Position numbers and translations under genes: made by a program. From assembly GCA_964543125.1 (NCBI GenBank), contig CAZIWX010000093.1:1-9607 (forward strand): DNA of 9,607 bases, written 5' to 3'. Source of the stretch: CAZIWX01 sp964543125. Its GTDB lineage: Bacteria > Fidelibacterota > UBA8477. Positions 1 to 7,773 of the stretch are shown here, in pieces. Position 1 is the stretch's first letter; every line of letters starts with the position of its first letter. The notes under the pieces are model-generated. The model saw only the letters and a program-made list of their open reading frames with translations, made no database searches and was not told where the DNA came from.

Positions 1-1
1 G

Positions 2-2596
2 ACTGAGCTGGGAGTCGTCATCAATAAAACCATCAGTTACAGCCAATCACCCTACACCGGATCGGATTGGCTGAACCATGCTCTGGTGGTGGCCGGGAAT
101 TTCGCCGACACCGGGGTTATTTTAACACCGGTGTGGACCTCGAATTGGTTAACCCGGCAACTCACGAATTACGGGTACAGCGAGGTGGATACGATTTTTT
201 ATCCACCGGTTTTAACCCCGGATCAAATCCGCGCCACCATCAACAGCGGTGTTGGCATAGTGAATTACCGCGGGTGGGGTGATGCTCATGGTTGGCACTA
301 TCCTCAGTTTTGGGTATCGGATTTCGATTCACCCCAGGGCAGTCTGAATAATGGCTTCAAATTACCCGTAGTGTTCAGTTTTGTTTGCGGAACCGGAAAA
401 TTCGACTCACCTATCGATCCATCCTTCGGAGAAGCACTTTTGGTACGAGGAACCGTCAGTACGCCGTCAGGAGCCGTGGCAGTCATAGCACCATCTGATC
501 TGCATACACGCACCAAGTACAACAATGCCATGAACAGCCTCATGTGGGATGCCCTGCTGGAAGGTCACGTCAACGAATTAGGTCCGGCACTTTTAGCGGC
601 AAAATTCGGTTTCATCAACGAATTTGCCGATCAAACCGGTCCCGGCGAGTATGTGGAGTTCTATTTCCATACTTATAATATTTTAGGAGATCCCAGTTTG
701 CCGATCTGGCTTTTAACGCCCGATAGCCTTGCCGTGAGCGCGGAGGATTTTGGCGTCCCCAGTAGCGACGACGGTATGCTGACGCTGAATTTGTCCGCTG
801 CGCCGGGGGGAGTATTCGCCCTGAAGCGGGGCGATGAGTTGATCGGAGCCGGACGCTGGACGAATGGGCAGGTTCGGGCGTATGCTTTTGATGGCTCGGC
901 CCTCGGCGCCGAAACACTGCACCTTACGCTGAATGTACCTCAGAAATTGCCTTTGACGCTGGATATCACTCCCGATGCAGGATCAGGCTTGGCAATAAAT
1001 GGATTCGTGGAAAATCTATATCCGGGCATCACTCAATTTTCACCGATTGTCCGCAATACCGGAACCTCCGAAGTATCCGCTCAGGTGACCCTGACGGATT
1101 CCGCCGGTATCTACAATCAGAGTTTTAGCGTCACCGTTCCCGCGGGAGGAAGCGTTGCCGCCGATCCGCTTATGGCGCCGGTTATCCGGGTGGGTCAGCG
1201 TGAAATAGTACTGACGGTGGATATCAACGGAACCTTGACACATACGGTAGCGCCGGTGATGCCTGTAACGGCTGATTTACAGGCCGTTTTTGCTGAAGGG
1301 CACTCGCCAAATCCGGGTGAGACATTTTCCTGGGGTCTTAGGGGCGAGTTTCAGAATTTGCCGTTGGCGGGAGCGGTCACGGCGGCCGTTAGCTCGACGG
1401 CTGAATATCTGAATATTACTCAGGCTTCTGTCACCGGGCAGATTGCAGACGGTATTATCAATTTGGCGGAGGACAGCTTCACCGCGACGCTGACGGATGT
1501 TGCCAGCGGGAGCCAATTTCCCCTGACAATCACCTTGCAAATGAATGGTGAACCCGCTCCATTCTATCGCCGAACCCTGATGATTCGGGTGGGTGGACTA
1601 ACGGTTACTGAACCAACGCCGCCCTGCACCTATGGATACTGGGCCTATGATAATAACGATACTGATTACCCGGATGCACCAACTTACGTGTGGACCGAGC
1701 TGAGTACTCTGCCGGAAGCTGTGCATCTGATCCTGGGTGACGATGATCATCAGCGGGTGCTGCTGCCGTTCGAGTTCAACTATTTTGGCCAACCCTACCA
1801 GAATCTCACTATTTGCAGTAACGGGTGGGCTTCATTTGCGGCCGCAAGCATCGACTATTTCAGGAATTGGTCCATTCCATTTCCCCTGGGTCCGGATGCC
1901 ATGCTGGCGCCGTTTTGGGACGATCTGGATTTTGTGGATGGCGGTGTGGAGCAAATTGATGTGTATACTTATCAGGATGTATCGGCGGGGAAATTCATAG
2001 TAGAATGGTATCAAACCCGGAACGGCTTTGGTGATCACAGCTCGCTGGAAACCTTCCAACTGATTTTATATGACCCGGCACAAATGGTGGCGGCGGACGG
2101 GAACGGTATCATTGAGTTCCTCTATGCTGACGTCAATGATGTGGATCAGTCCAACAATTATTCCACCGTTGGTATCGAATCACCTGATCAAAATGACGGT
2201 GTCCAATATGTCTATAACCGGATATATGCCCCGGGGGCCGCCGTGCTTGAAGCCGGACGGGCGATTCGATTTACCACCGATGCGCCTGCGAATTACCAAT
2301 CCGATGTTCGACCGGAGAATAGTGTTCTGCCGGAAAATTTTATTATGGGACCGGCTTATCCCAACCCCTTCAATCCGGTCGCTAATATTCCTGTAATCCT
2401 AGCTACTCCGGGCAGTGTAGAATTGCTTATTTATAATGTGCTTGGGCAATTGGTTCACAACCAAAATTATACGAAGCTGCCAGCGGGGCAACACACCCTC
2501 ACACTTTCCGGGCAGGGGTTGCCTTCGGGTATTTATCTCGCCGAAGTTCGGTCTGCGCAAGCACATCGAATTCAGAAGATTACCCTGCTGAAATAA
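2..2596 (+). CDS. Gingipain-like (peptidase C25 fold) surface protein with T9SS sorting domain, 5'-truncated by window edge
   Basis: The frame is open from base 2 and codes for homologous C25 sequence there, so the true start is off-window; a GTG at 86 lies inside the domain and is not the start. Domains in order: the C-terminal part of a peptidase C25 domain (to about 715); two or three Ig-like beta-sandwich segments (about 716-1620); a beta-rich nidogen-like module (about 1625-2278) with SNGW, FWDDL and ETFQLILYDP; and a T9SS type A sorting domain (2348-2593) with YPNPFNP, LLIYNVLGQLV and SGIYLAEV. The candidate nucleophile is Cys at 386-388 (FVCGTGKF), followed by the conserved FGEAL and ending with LGDPS. 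The gingipain catalytic His position is Trp (275-277, NYRGWG); a His lies four residues later (287-289). The protein is probably exported by Sec, then T9SS, to the cell surface or medium. It resembles the downstream gene domain by domain but has no dockerin. Fold and sorting are well supported; peptidase activity is doubtful. Confidence 0.9.
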   Translation, partial: TELGVVINKTISYSQSPYTGSDWLNHALVVAGNFADTGVILTPVWTSNWLTRQLTNYGYSEVDTIFYPPVLTPDQIRATINSGVGIVNYRGWGDAHGWHYPQFWVSDFDSPQGSLNNGFKLPVVFSFVCGTGKFDSPIDPSFGEALLVRGTVSTPSGAVAVIAPSDLHTRTKYNNAMNSLMWDALLEGHVNELGPALLAAKFGFINEFADQTGPGEYVEFYFHTYNILGDPSLPIWLLTPDSLAVSAEDFGVPSSDDGMLTLNLSAAPGGVFALKRGDELIGAGRWTNGQVRAYAFDGSALGAETLHLTLNVPQKLPLTLDITPDAGSGLAINGFVENLYPGITQFSPIVRNTGTSEVSAQVTLTDSAGIYNQSFSVTVPAGGSVAADPLMAPVIRVGQREIVLTVDINGTLTHTVAPVMPVTADLQAVFAEGHSPNPGETFSWGLRGEFQNLPLAGAVTAAVSSTAEYLNITQASVTGQIADGIINLAEDSFTATLTDVASGSQFPLTITLQMNGEPAPFYRRTLMIRVGGLTVTEPTPPCTYGYWAYDNNDTDYPDAPTYVWTELSTLPEAVHLILGDDDHQRVLLPFEFNYFGQPYQNLTICSNGWASFAAASIDYFRNWSIPFPLGPDAMLAPFWDDLDFVDGGVEQIDVYTYQDVSAGKFIVEWYQTRNGFGDHSSLETFQLILYDPAQMVAADGNGIIEFLYADVNDVDQSNNYSTVGIESPDQNDGVQYVYNRIYAPGAAVLEAGRAIRFTTDAPANYQSDVRPENSVLPENFIMGPAYPNPFNPVANIPVILATPGSVELLIYNVLGQLVHNQNYTKLPAGQHTLTLSGQGLPSGIYLAEVRSAQAHRIQKITLLK

Positions 2597-2627
2597 TGGA
2601 ATAAGAGGTACATCAAAAAATGATGCG

Positions 2628-2693
2628 AAATGAGAATAAGCCGGTTCTCGCAGGGGTGTAAATATCAAGGGATATTCGGCTTAACTCATTTTT
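2628..2693 (+). terminator. Branched, terminator-like hairpin after the first C25-like gene
   Basis: The left arm TGAGAATAAGCCG (2631-2643) pairs with CGGCTTAACTCA (2677-2688): 7 bp, an AA/A internal loop, then 4 bp. AAA at 2628-2630 can extend the pairing into the run of five T (2689-2693) that follows. Inside the loop a perfect 6-bp hairpin, AATATC-AAGG-GATATT (2661-2676), abuts the outer stem. It begins about 30 bp after the stop codon of the upstream gene. The T tract is short and the loop is longer than in a textbook intrinsic terminator, so a structured RNA element is an alternative. Confidence 0.5.
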
Positions 2694-2767
2694 AAACAGG
2701 ATAATTCCAATCTCAAATATTTTTCAGGCCTTAACCCGGCAATGATAAAAATGTTAAATTCAATCAA

Positions 2768-2798
2768 TTTGTGGGCTTAGAGCCCCGCTCTATATTTG
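2768..2798 (+). promoter_or_regulatory. Bacteroidota-type promoter (TTTG / 19 bp / TATATTTG)
   Basis: TTTG at 2768-2771 and TATATTTG at 2791-2798 are separated by 19 bp. This matches the Bacteroidota primary sigma factor consensus of TTTG at -33 and TAnnTTTG at -7. Transcription would start a few bases after 2798, leaving a leader of about 30 nt before the ATG at 2834. The site follows the terminator-like element and precedes a large gene, which is the expected place. It probably drives the gene at 2834 and, by read-through, the regulator, kinase and thioredoxin-like genes. It is a motif match only. Confidence 0.55.
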
Positions 2799-2823
2799 TG
2801 CCCGAACAACCAATGAAAGCATT

Positions 2824-2829
2824 AAGGAG
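2824..2829 (+). promoter_or_regulatory. Shine-Dalgarno sequence that decides the start at 2834
   Basis: AAGGAG lies 4 nt upstream of the ATG at 2834. Two other in-frame starts exist, GTG 2771 and ATG 2813, but neither has a ribosome-binding site, and GTG 2771 overlaps the predicted -33 element. Starting at 2834 also places a clean signal peptide at the very N-terminus. Confidence 0.6.
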
Positions 2830-2833
2830 CCCT

Positions 2834-5800
2834 ATGCAAGTCACTTCCGCTCGGTTAAGTCGTTTGGCTTGGATTTTAATTGCTGCAGCGACGCTGGTTT
2901 TTGCCGATCAGTCTCAAACTCTCCAACCATTACAGCTCGATCAGATTAGTTCCAATCAGTCGGTTCTGCACTATCGCATGCCTGACTATAGCCTGGGCCA
3001 GGTGACGTTTTCCACCGGGACGTATGAGCGCATATTGTCACCGCTCTCGGCGAGCTTGCGCAAACCCGGGGCTCCGGAAATACCAACCGCTGTAACCTAC
3101 CTGGCCGTGCCGGCGGAAGGGGTAGCGACGGTTTCCATCCAGATCATCAGCAGTACCGTGCTGGAAGGAGTCGAGCTTGTCCCCATACAGGCAATCCAGT
3201 TGGAGACCGAAGCTTATGGTACCAATTTTTTAAAGAACGACGCCATCTATTCTCAAAATAGTTGGTACCCCGCCCAACCGGCTGTCCTGTATGAGCGGGC
3301 AGTCATGCGGGATTTAACGATCGCTCCATTGGAAGTTCGTCCGTTTCAATACAATCCCGTAACCAAAGAATTACGCGCTATTACGGAAATGCGGGTTACA
3401 GTGGATTACAGTCAGAATCTGGCGCCGCCGGAGCACCCCATCTCACCGCTGTTTGCGCCAATTTACCAGGCGGTGATTGCCAATTATCCGGAAGTTCAAT
3501 CAGATCAGATGCAGCGGCCCACTTACCTGTTTATCACACCGAATAATTTTGCGGTTCAGGGTATGCTGGCTCCGCTCACCAACTGGAAGCATGAAAAGGG
3601 TTTTGATGTTCATGTGGTGAGCACTACCGAAACCGGAACCACCAATGCCGCCATTAAAGCGTACATCCAAAATGCCTATGATAACTGGCCGAATCCGCCC
3701 GATTTCATTTGTCTCGTGGGGGATGCCAGTGGTTCTTTTTCGATTCCGACCTGGACCGAGACCTGGTCTAACTACAGTGGTGAAGGTGATCATCCCTACA
3801 CCACTCTGGCCGGTATCGATTTTATCGCCGATGCATTCATCGGGCGGCTTAGTTTTACCACCACGACACAGTTGCTAACCATCGTGAATAAAATTTTAGC
3901 TTACGAAAAGAATCCCTATATGGATGATCTGAGCTGGTTCACACGGGCGCTTTTGGTGGGCGATCCGGCTTCGTCCGGAACCTCCACGATTACGACGAAC
4001 CGGTTTATTGACGAAGTTACGGCTAATTTTGGATTCAGTAACATTACCGTTTTTTCCAGTCCCTTCCCGAGCCAGATGAGCGCCGGAATCAATCAGGGTG
4101 TTTCCTTTGTGAACTACCGTGGTTGGCTGGGAATGAGCGGCTGGTCCAACACTCAGACCAATGCGCTGAATAATGGTTTTATGATGCCCTTTGTTACAAT
4201 TATAACCTGTGGTACCGGAAGTTTTGCCAGCGGGCAGTCCCGAAGTGAAGCATTCCTTTCAGCGGGCACTCCGACAACCCCCAAAGGCGGTATTGCGGCG
4301 ATTGGTACGGCAACCTCGGGGACCCATACCTTGTACAACAACTGTGTTGATGGCGGTATCTATCAGGGTCTTTTCAATGAACGCTTGTATTATGCCGGCC
4401 AAGCTCTGGCTCGGGGTTGGTTTAACCTGAATCTGAATTATCCGGACGATAATCACAATTATGTGGAGGTTTTCAGTCACTGGAATAACCTCATGGGTGA
4501 TCCGGGGTTGGAAATATGGACCGGGATTCCGCACCTGCTCACGGTAGCAGCGCCTGACACCCTGCCGCTTTCATCCGATTATATAACCGTGACCGTGACC
4601 AATGGTATCGGTCTGCCGGTGCAAGATGCCTGGGTAACCGTTTTGCAGGGCGCCGACGTGATTTTTGAATCGGGCAATACGGGAGCTGACGGTGAATGTA
4701 TTTTACCGGTGACCGGGATTGAATCCGGTAATCTGAAACTCACCGTTTCCAAGCATAATGCCGTTCCGGTTCAGAAAGACATCGTAGTGGCTAATTTAAG
4801 CCGTGAATTGGCTGTGAATGGTGTCCTGGTTTCGGATGTCAGCGGCAATAACGACGGGCAATTGAATCCGGGTGAGGCCGTTAGTGCAACCTTGAATGTA
4901 AAAAATACCGGCAACCAGGATCTCATGGGTGTGAGTGCCATTGTCAGCATCGAAGCCGGTTCGATCCTGGCGGATACGGTAGATATCGGTGATATAACGG
5001 CCGGCGATAGCATCAACATTTCCAACATCGATTTTACGGTTCCGGCAAATTTCCCCGGTGATGCCATGGTTGATTTTGCCGTTTCGCTCCAATCGGATAC
5101 GCTGGTGTGGAATGATCATGTGCTGCTGGATGTCTATGCACCCCATTTCCGGTTGGAATATCTCGGAGAGCAGGGGACGTCCTCGTCCTCTTTTGATCCG
5201 GGTGAGGCGACCACCGTGGTTATTTCAGGCTCCAATATTGGCCGGCTGGGAACCAGTAATTTGACCGGAACACTCCACAGTATGCTGGGGGATATTCAGG
5301 TTATCGATTCAGTTGCCGCCTTTACCGACGGAGCACCCTCCGATCCGATTTCCAATAATGGAACGCCATTTACGATCAATTTGAGCACCCAGATGACGGT
5401 GGGCATCCATGTACCGCTGGAACTTGATCTCACGGACGAATCAGGTTTTGAGCAATCCGTCATGATTTCCCTCCCCATCGGTACCCCCACCCAATACGAT
5501 CCCCTGGGACCGGATGCCGGTGGCTATTTCTGTTATGATGACAGCGATTTAGCCTATGCTCTAGCGCCAACTTATGAGTGGAATTCCATTTCGCCGGCTA
5601 ATTTTGGTTCCGGCACTTCGATTGGAAGCACGGATCATGGGAACAACCAGGATGACATTCATACCGTGAGTCTGCCGTTTGCATTTGGATTTTATGGTCA
5701 GAACTATTCCCAAATCTCCATCGCATCCAACGGTTATATCGCTTTGGGTGTCAGCCAGCAGGCTACCTTCCGAAATTGGCGTGTGCCCGGCGCTCTGGGA

Positions 5801-7009
5801 CCGAGTCCCATGATTGCCGGTTTCTGGGATGATCTGAAATTAGGCACTGGTAGCGGTATCTACACCTATTTCGACGCAGTAAATCACCGCTACATCGTGG
5901 AATGGGATCGAATGGTCAATATGTTTGATAACAACAGTGTGGAAACTTTTCAGATCATTCTTTTTGATCCTCAATATTATGGCAGTGTGGATGGAAATGG
6001 TGATATCCTGGTGATGTACAATGAAGTGCATAATGTGGATGCCGGCACCAGTGCTTCCAGTTCACACGGCAACTATGCCACCGTCGGTACGGAAAATCAA
6101 TCGGCTACCATCGGGTTGGAATATACCTTCAACAATACCTATCCGGTTTCCGCCAAACCCCTCCAAAGTGAAATGGCAATTCTCTTTACTACACGGACGG
6201 CGAATATTTTGCCGTGCCCGGGCTGGGGCAGGGGCGATGTGAACCATGATGGTTACCGGAATGTGCAAGATCTCATCACGACAGTGAATATGATCTTTGG
6301 CGCGAATCCCGGCGAATGCGGCCTTTGGGCGGCGGATATGAATGAAGATTCGCTGGTCAATATTTCGGATGTGGTCATTCAGGTGAATGATATTATGGGA
6401 TTATCCCGGGTGGCGACCACCGGTAGTTTGCAATCTGCCACTTTCCGGTTAGGAAATGGCCGGGTTATATTGGATGGGGCCGGCGCCGTAAATGGATTCC
6501 AGATCGATCTGATTTCAGATACGGAACCTATTCTGACTCCGGCGAGTAGTAGTCTTGTGCTACGGATCGGTAAAACACCAATCGGATATCGGATCATCGG
6601 ATACTGGACCGGCACCCCGGAGGAAACCTATTCCATCGCCCGGGTCGGCCCCGGGCAGGTGGCTTTGGATCAAGCCCTGGTGGCCGATCGCAGCGGACAA
6701 AGCGTTATGGCTAAAACCGCGGTGGTTCCGGATGTATTCAAAATTTCACGAGTTTTTCCAAATCCTTTCAATCCATCCATAAGACTGGAATATAATTTGC
6801 CTGAACAATCATCGGTAAAGGTGACTATTTATAACCAATTGGGCCAGGTGGTGAACGTCTTGGTGAATCAAACACAATCAGCCGGTCACTATTCCGTCCG
6901 TTGGAATGGTATGGACGAACAAGGTCGTCGGGCGAGTTCAGGATTATACCTGGCAAAGGTTCAGGCTGGTGACAAAGTTCGAATTACCAAATTGACACTG
7001 ATGCGATAA
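2834..7009 (+). CDS. Secreted gingipain-like (peptidase C25 fold) multidomain protein with dockerin pair and T9SS sorting domain
   Basis: This 1391-residue protein starts at ATG 2834 (AAGGAG upstream). Domains by residue: signal peptide 1-24 (hydrophobic LAWILIAAATLVFA, cleavage before DQ); propeptide-like beta region to about 225; C25 domain about 229-563; three Ig/CARDB-like beta domains about 565-885; nidogen-like module about 888-1120; dockerin type I-like pair about 1127-1190 (GDVNHDGYRNVQD and ADMNEDSLVNISD); a beta domain that could be cohesin-like about 1195-1290; T9SS type A/FlgD-like tail about 1307-1391 (FPNPFNPS, SGLYLAKV). By my alignment to gingipain R, the catalytic Asp is kept (D329, before FIGRLS) and the Cys is kept (C459, ITCGTGSF), but the His of NYTGHG is Trp (W431, NYRGW), with no His close by. 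It is predicted to be exported by Sec and T9SS. It is probably the first gene of an operon with the downstream regulator, 23 bp away. Architecture is secure; proteolytic activity is uncertain. Confidence 0.92.
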   Translation: MQVTSARLSRLAWILIAAATLVFADQSQTLQPLQLDQISSNQSVLHYRMPDYSLGQVTFSTGTYERILSPLSASLRKPGAPEIPTAVTYLAVPAEGVATVSIQIISSTVLEGVELVPIQAIQLETEAYGTNFLKNDAIYSQNSWYPAQPAVLYERAVMRDLTIAPLEVRPFQYNPVTKELRAITEMRVTVDYSQNLAPPEHPISPLFAPIYQAVIANYPEVQSDQMQRPTYLFITPNNFAVQGMLAPLTNWKHEKGFDVHVVSTTETGTTNAAIKAYIQNAYDNWPNPPDFICLVGDASGSFSIPTWTETWSNYSGEGDHPYTTLAGIDFIADAFIGRLSFTTTTQLLTIVNKILAYEKNPYMDDLSWFTRALLVGDPASSGTSTITTNRFIDEVTANFGFSNITVFSSPFPSQMSAGINQGVSFVNYRGWLGMSGWSNTQTNALNNGFMMPFVTIITCGTGSFASGQSRSEAFLSAGTPTTPKGGIAAIGTATSGTHTLYNNCVDGGIYQGLFNERLYYAGQALARGWFNLNLNYPDDNHNYVEVFSHWNNLMGDPGLEIWTGIPHLLTVAAPDTLPLSSDYITVTVTNGIGLPVQDAWVTVLQGADVIFESGNTGADGECILPVTGIESGNLKLTVSKHNAVPVQKDIVVANLSRELAVNGVLVSDVSGNNDGQLNPGEAVSATLNVKNTGNQDLMGVSAIVSIEAGSILADTVDIGDITAGDSINISNIDFTVPANFPGDAMVDFAVSLQSDTLVWNDHVLLDVYAPHFRLEYLGEQGTSSSSFDPGEATTVVISGSNIGRLGTSNLTGTLHSMLGDIQVIDSVAAFTDGAPSDPISNNGTPFTINLSTQMTVGIHVPLELDLTDESGFEQSVMISLPIGTPTQYDPLGPDAGGYFCYDDSDLAYALAPTYEWNSISPANFGSGTSIGSTDHGNNQDDIHTVSLPFAFGFYGQNYSQISIASNGYIALGVSQQATFRNWRVPGALGPSPMIAGFWDDLKLGTGSGIYTYFDAVNHRYIVEWDRMVNMFDNNSVETFQIILFDPQYYGSVDGNGDILVMYNEVHNVDAGTSASSSHGNYATVGTENQSATIGLEYTFNNTYPVSAKPLQSEMAILFTTRTANILPCPGWGRGDVNHDGYRNVQDLITTVNMIFGANPGECGLWAADMNEDSLVNISDVVIQVNDIMGLSRVATTGSLQSATFRLGNGRVILDGAGAVNGFQIDLISDTEPILTPASSSLVLRIGKTPIGYRIIGYWTGTPEETYSIARVGPGQVALDQALVADRSGQSVMAKTAVVPDVFKISRVFPNPFNPSIRLEYNLPEQSSVKVTIYNQLGQVVNVLVNQTQSAGHYSVRWNGMDEQGRRASSGLYLAKVQAGDKVRITKLTLMR

Positions 7010-7032
7010 ACCGGAGAAATCGGGGATGTCCA

Positions 7033-7740
7033 ATGAATAAGACCGTTTTACTAATTGAGGATGATCCGGAGATAATTAGTGTTCTCCAGGAAAATCTGAA
7101 GTTTGAGAATTTTGATGTCACCGTTGCCGTCGATGGCAACTCCGGTCTGGAAAAAGCTCGTCGAAGTGATTTTGGCCTGATTTTGTTGGATTGGACACTC
7201 CCTGAAATTTCGGGAATTGAAATTCTAAAACGACTCAGAGAAGAAAAAATTGATACGCCGGTGATCATGCTGACTGCTCGCCACTCCGAACTGGATAAGG
7301 TTCAGGGCCTGGAGTACGGCTGCGATGATTATATCACTAAACCGTTCGGAATGCGCGAATTGGTTGCACGGATGAACGCTGTCTTGCGCCGCTATGCCAG
7401 TCGAACGCTGGATGAGCGGGAGGAAATTCCGCAGATTCAGCGTGGCGCCATGCGCATCGACCTGGAAAAACATAAAGTCTATCTCGGTGACCGGGAGATT
7501 CAGCTAACCGCCACAGAATTTGATCTGCTGGCCTTGTTGGCGCGGCAACCCGGCCGGGTCTATAGCCGGAAAAAACTTCTGGATTTGGTGTGGGATTATT
7601 CCTACGAAGGGTATGAAAATACGGTAAACACCCATGTTAACCGTTTGCGAGCCAAAATCGAGGATAATCCTAATAAACCCAGGTTTGTCCTGACCGTCTG
7701 GGGCGTCGGGTACAAATTTACCGATAATATTCCAGAGTAA
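7033..7740 (+). CDS. OmpR/PhoB-family response regulator
   Basis: This 235-residue cytoplasmic transcription factor belongs to a two-component system. The receiver domain (about 1-120) has the acidic pair D10/D11, phospho-acceptor D53 (LLLDWTLPE), T81 (MLTAR) and K103 (ITKPF), so the full phosphorylation set is present. The C-terminal winged-helix DNA-binding domain (about 135-232) has the usual OmpR-type features: LTATEFDLL, GRVYSRKKLLDLVW, then NTHVNRLRAKIE and the wing GVGYKF. Length is normal for the family. The start ATG follows GGGGA at 6-7 nt spacing. It lies 23 bp after the secreted C25-like gene and 33 bp before its likely partner kinase, with no terminator on either side. The family is certain; the regulon is not visible, and control of the linked surface-protein genes is an inference. 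Confidence 0.97.
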   Translation: MNKTVLLIEDDPEIISVLQENLKFENFDVTVAVDGNSGLEKARRSDFGLILLDWTLPEISGIEILKRLREEKIDTPVIMLTARHSELDKVQGLEYGCDDYITKPFGMRELVARMNAVLRRYASRTLDEREEIPQIQRGAMRIDLEKHKVYLGDREIQLTATEFDLLALLARQPGRVYSRKKLLDLVWDYSYEGYENTVNTHVNRLRAKIEDNPNKPRFVLTVWGVGYKFTDNIPE

Positions 7741-7773
7741 GTCTATAGAATAGTGCAGTCTGAAGCTGACCAT

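Noticed and set aside
304..543. Antisense and alternate-frame open frames across the large genes (for example 304-543 and 4259-4534 on the minus strand)
   Set aside because: They lie wholly inside well-supported genes, their products are low-complexity or rich in Arg/Pro, and they show no recognisable domain or ribosome-binding site.
2771..2833. Upstream in-frame starts GTG 2771 and ATG 2813 for the second large gene
   Set aside because: Neither has a Shine-Dalgarno sequence, GTG 2771 overlaps the predicted -33 element, and both would put extra residues ahead of a good signal peptide. ATG 2834 has AAGGAG just upstream.
6992..7020. TTGACA at 6992-6997 as a sigma70-type -35 box for the response regulator
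   Set aside because: At 17 bp spacing the -10 position is AGAAAT, only 3 of 6 matches. The hexamer lies in coding sequence and the host appears to use Bacteroidota-type promoters.
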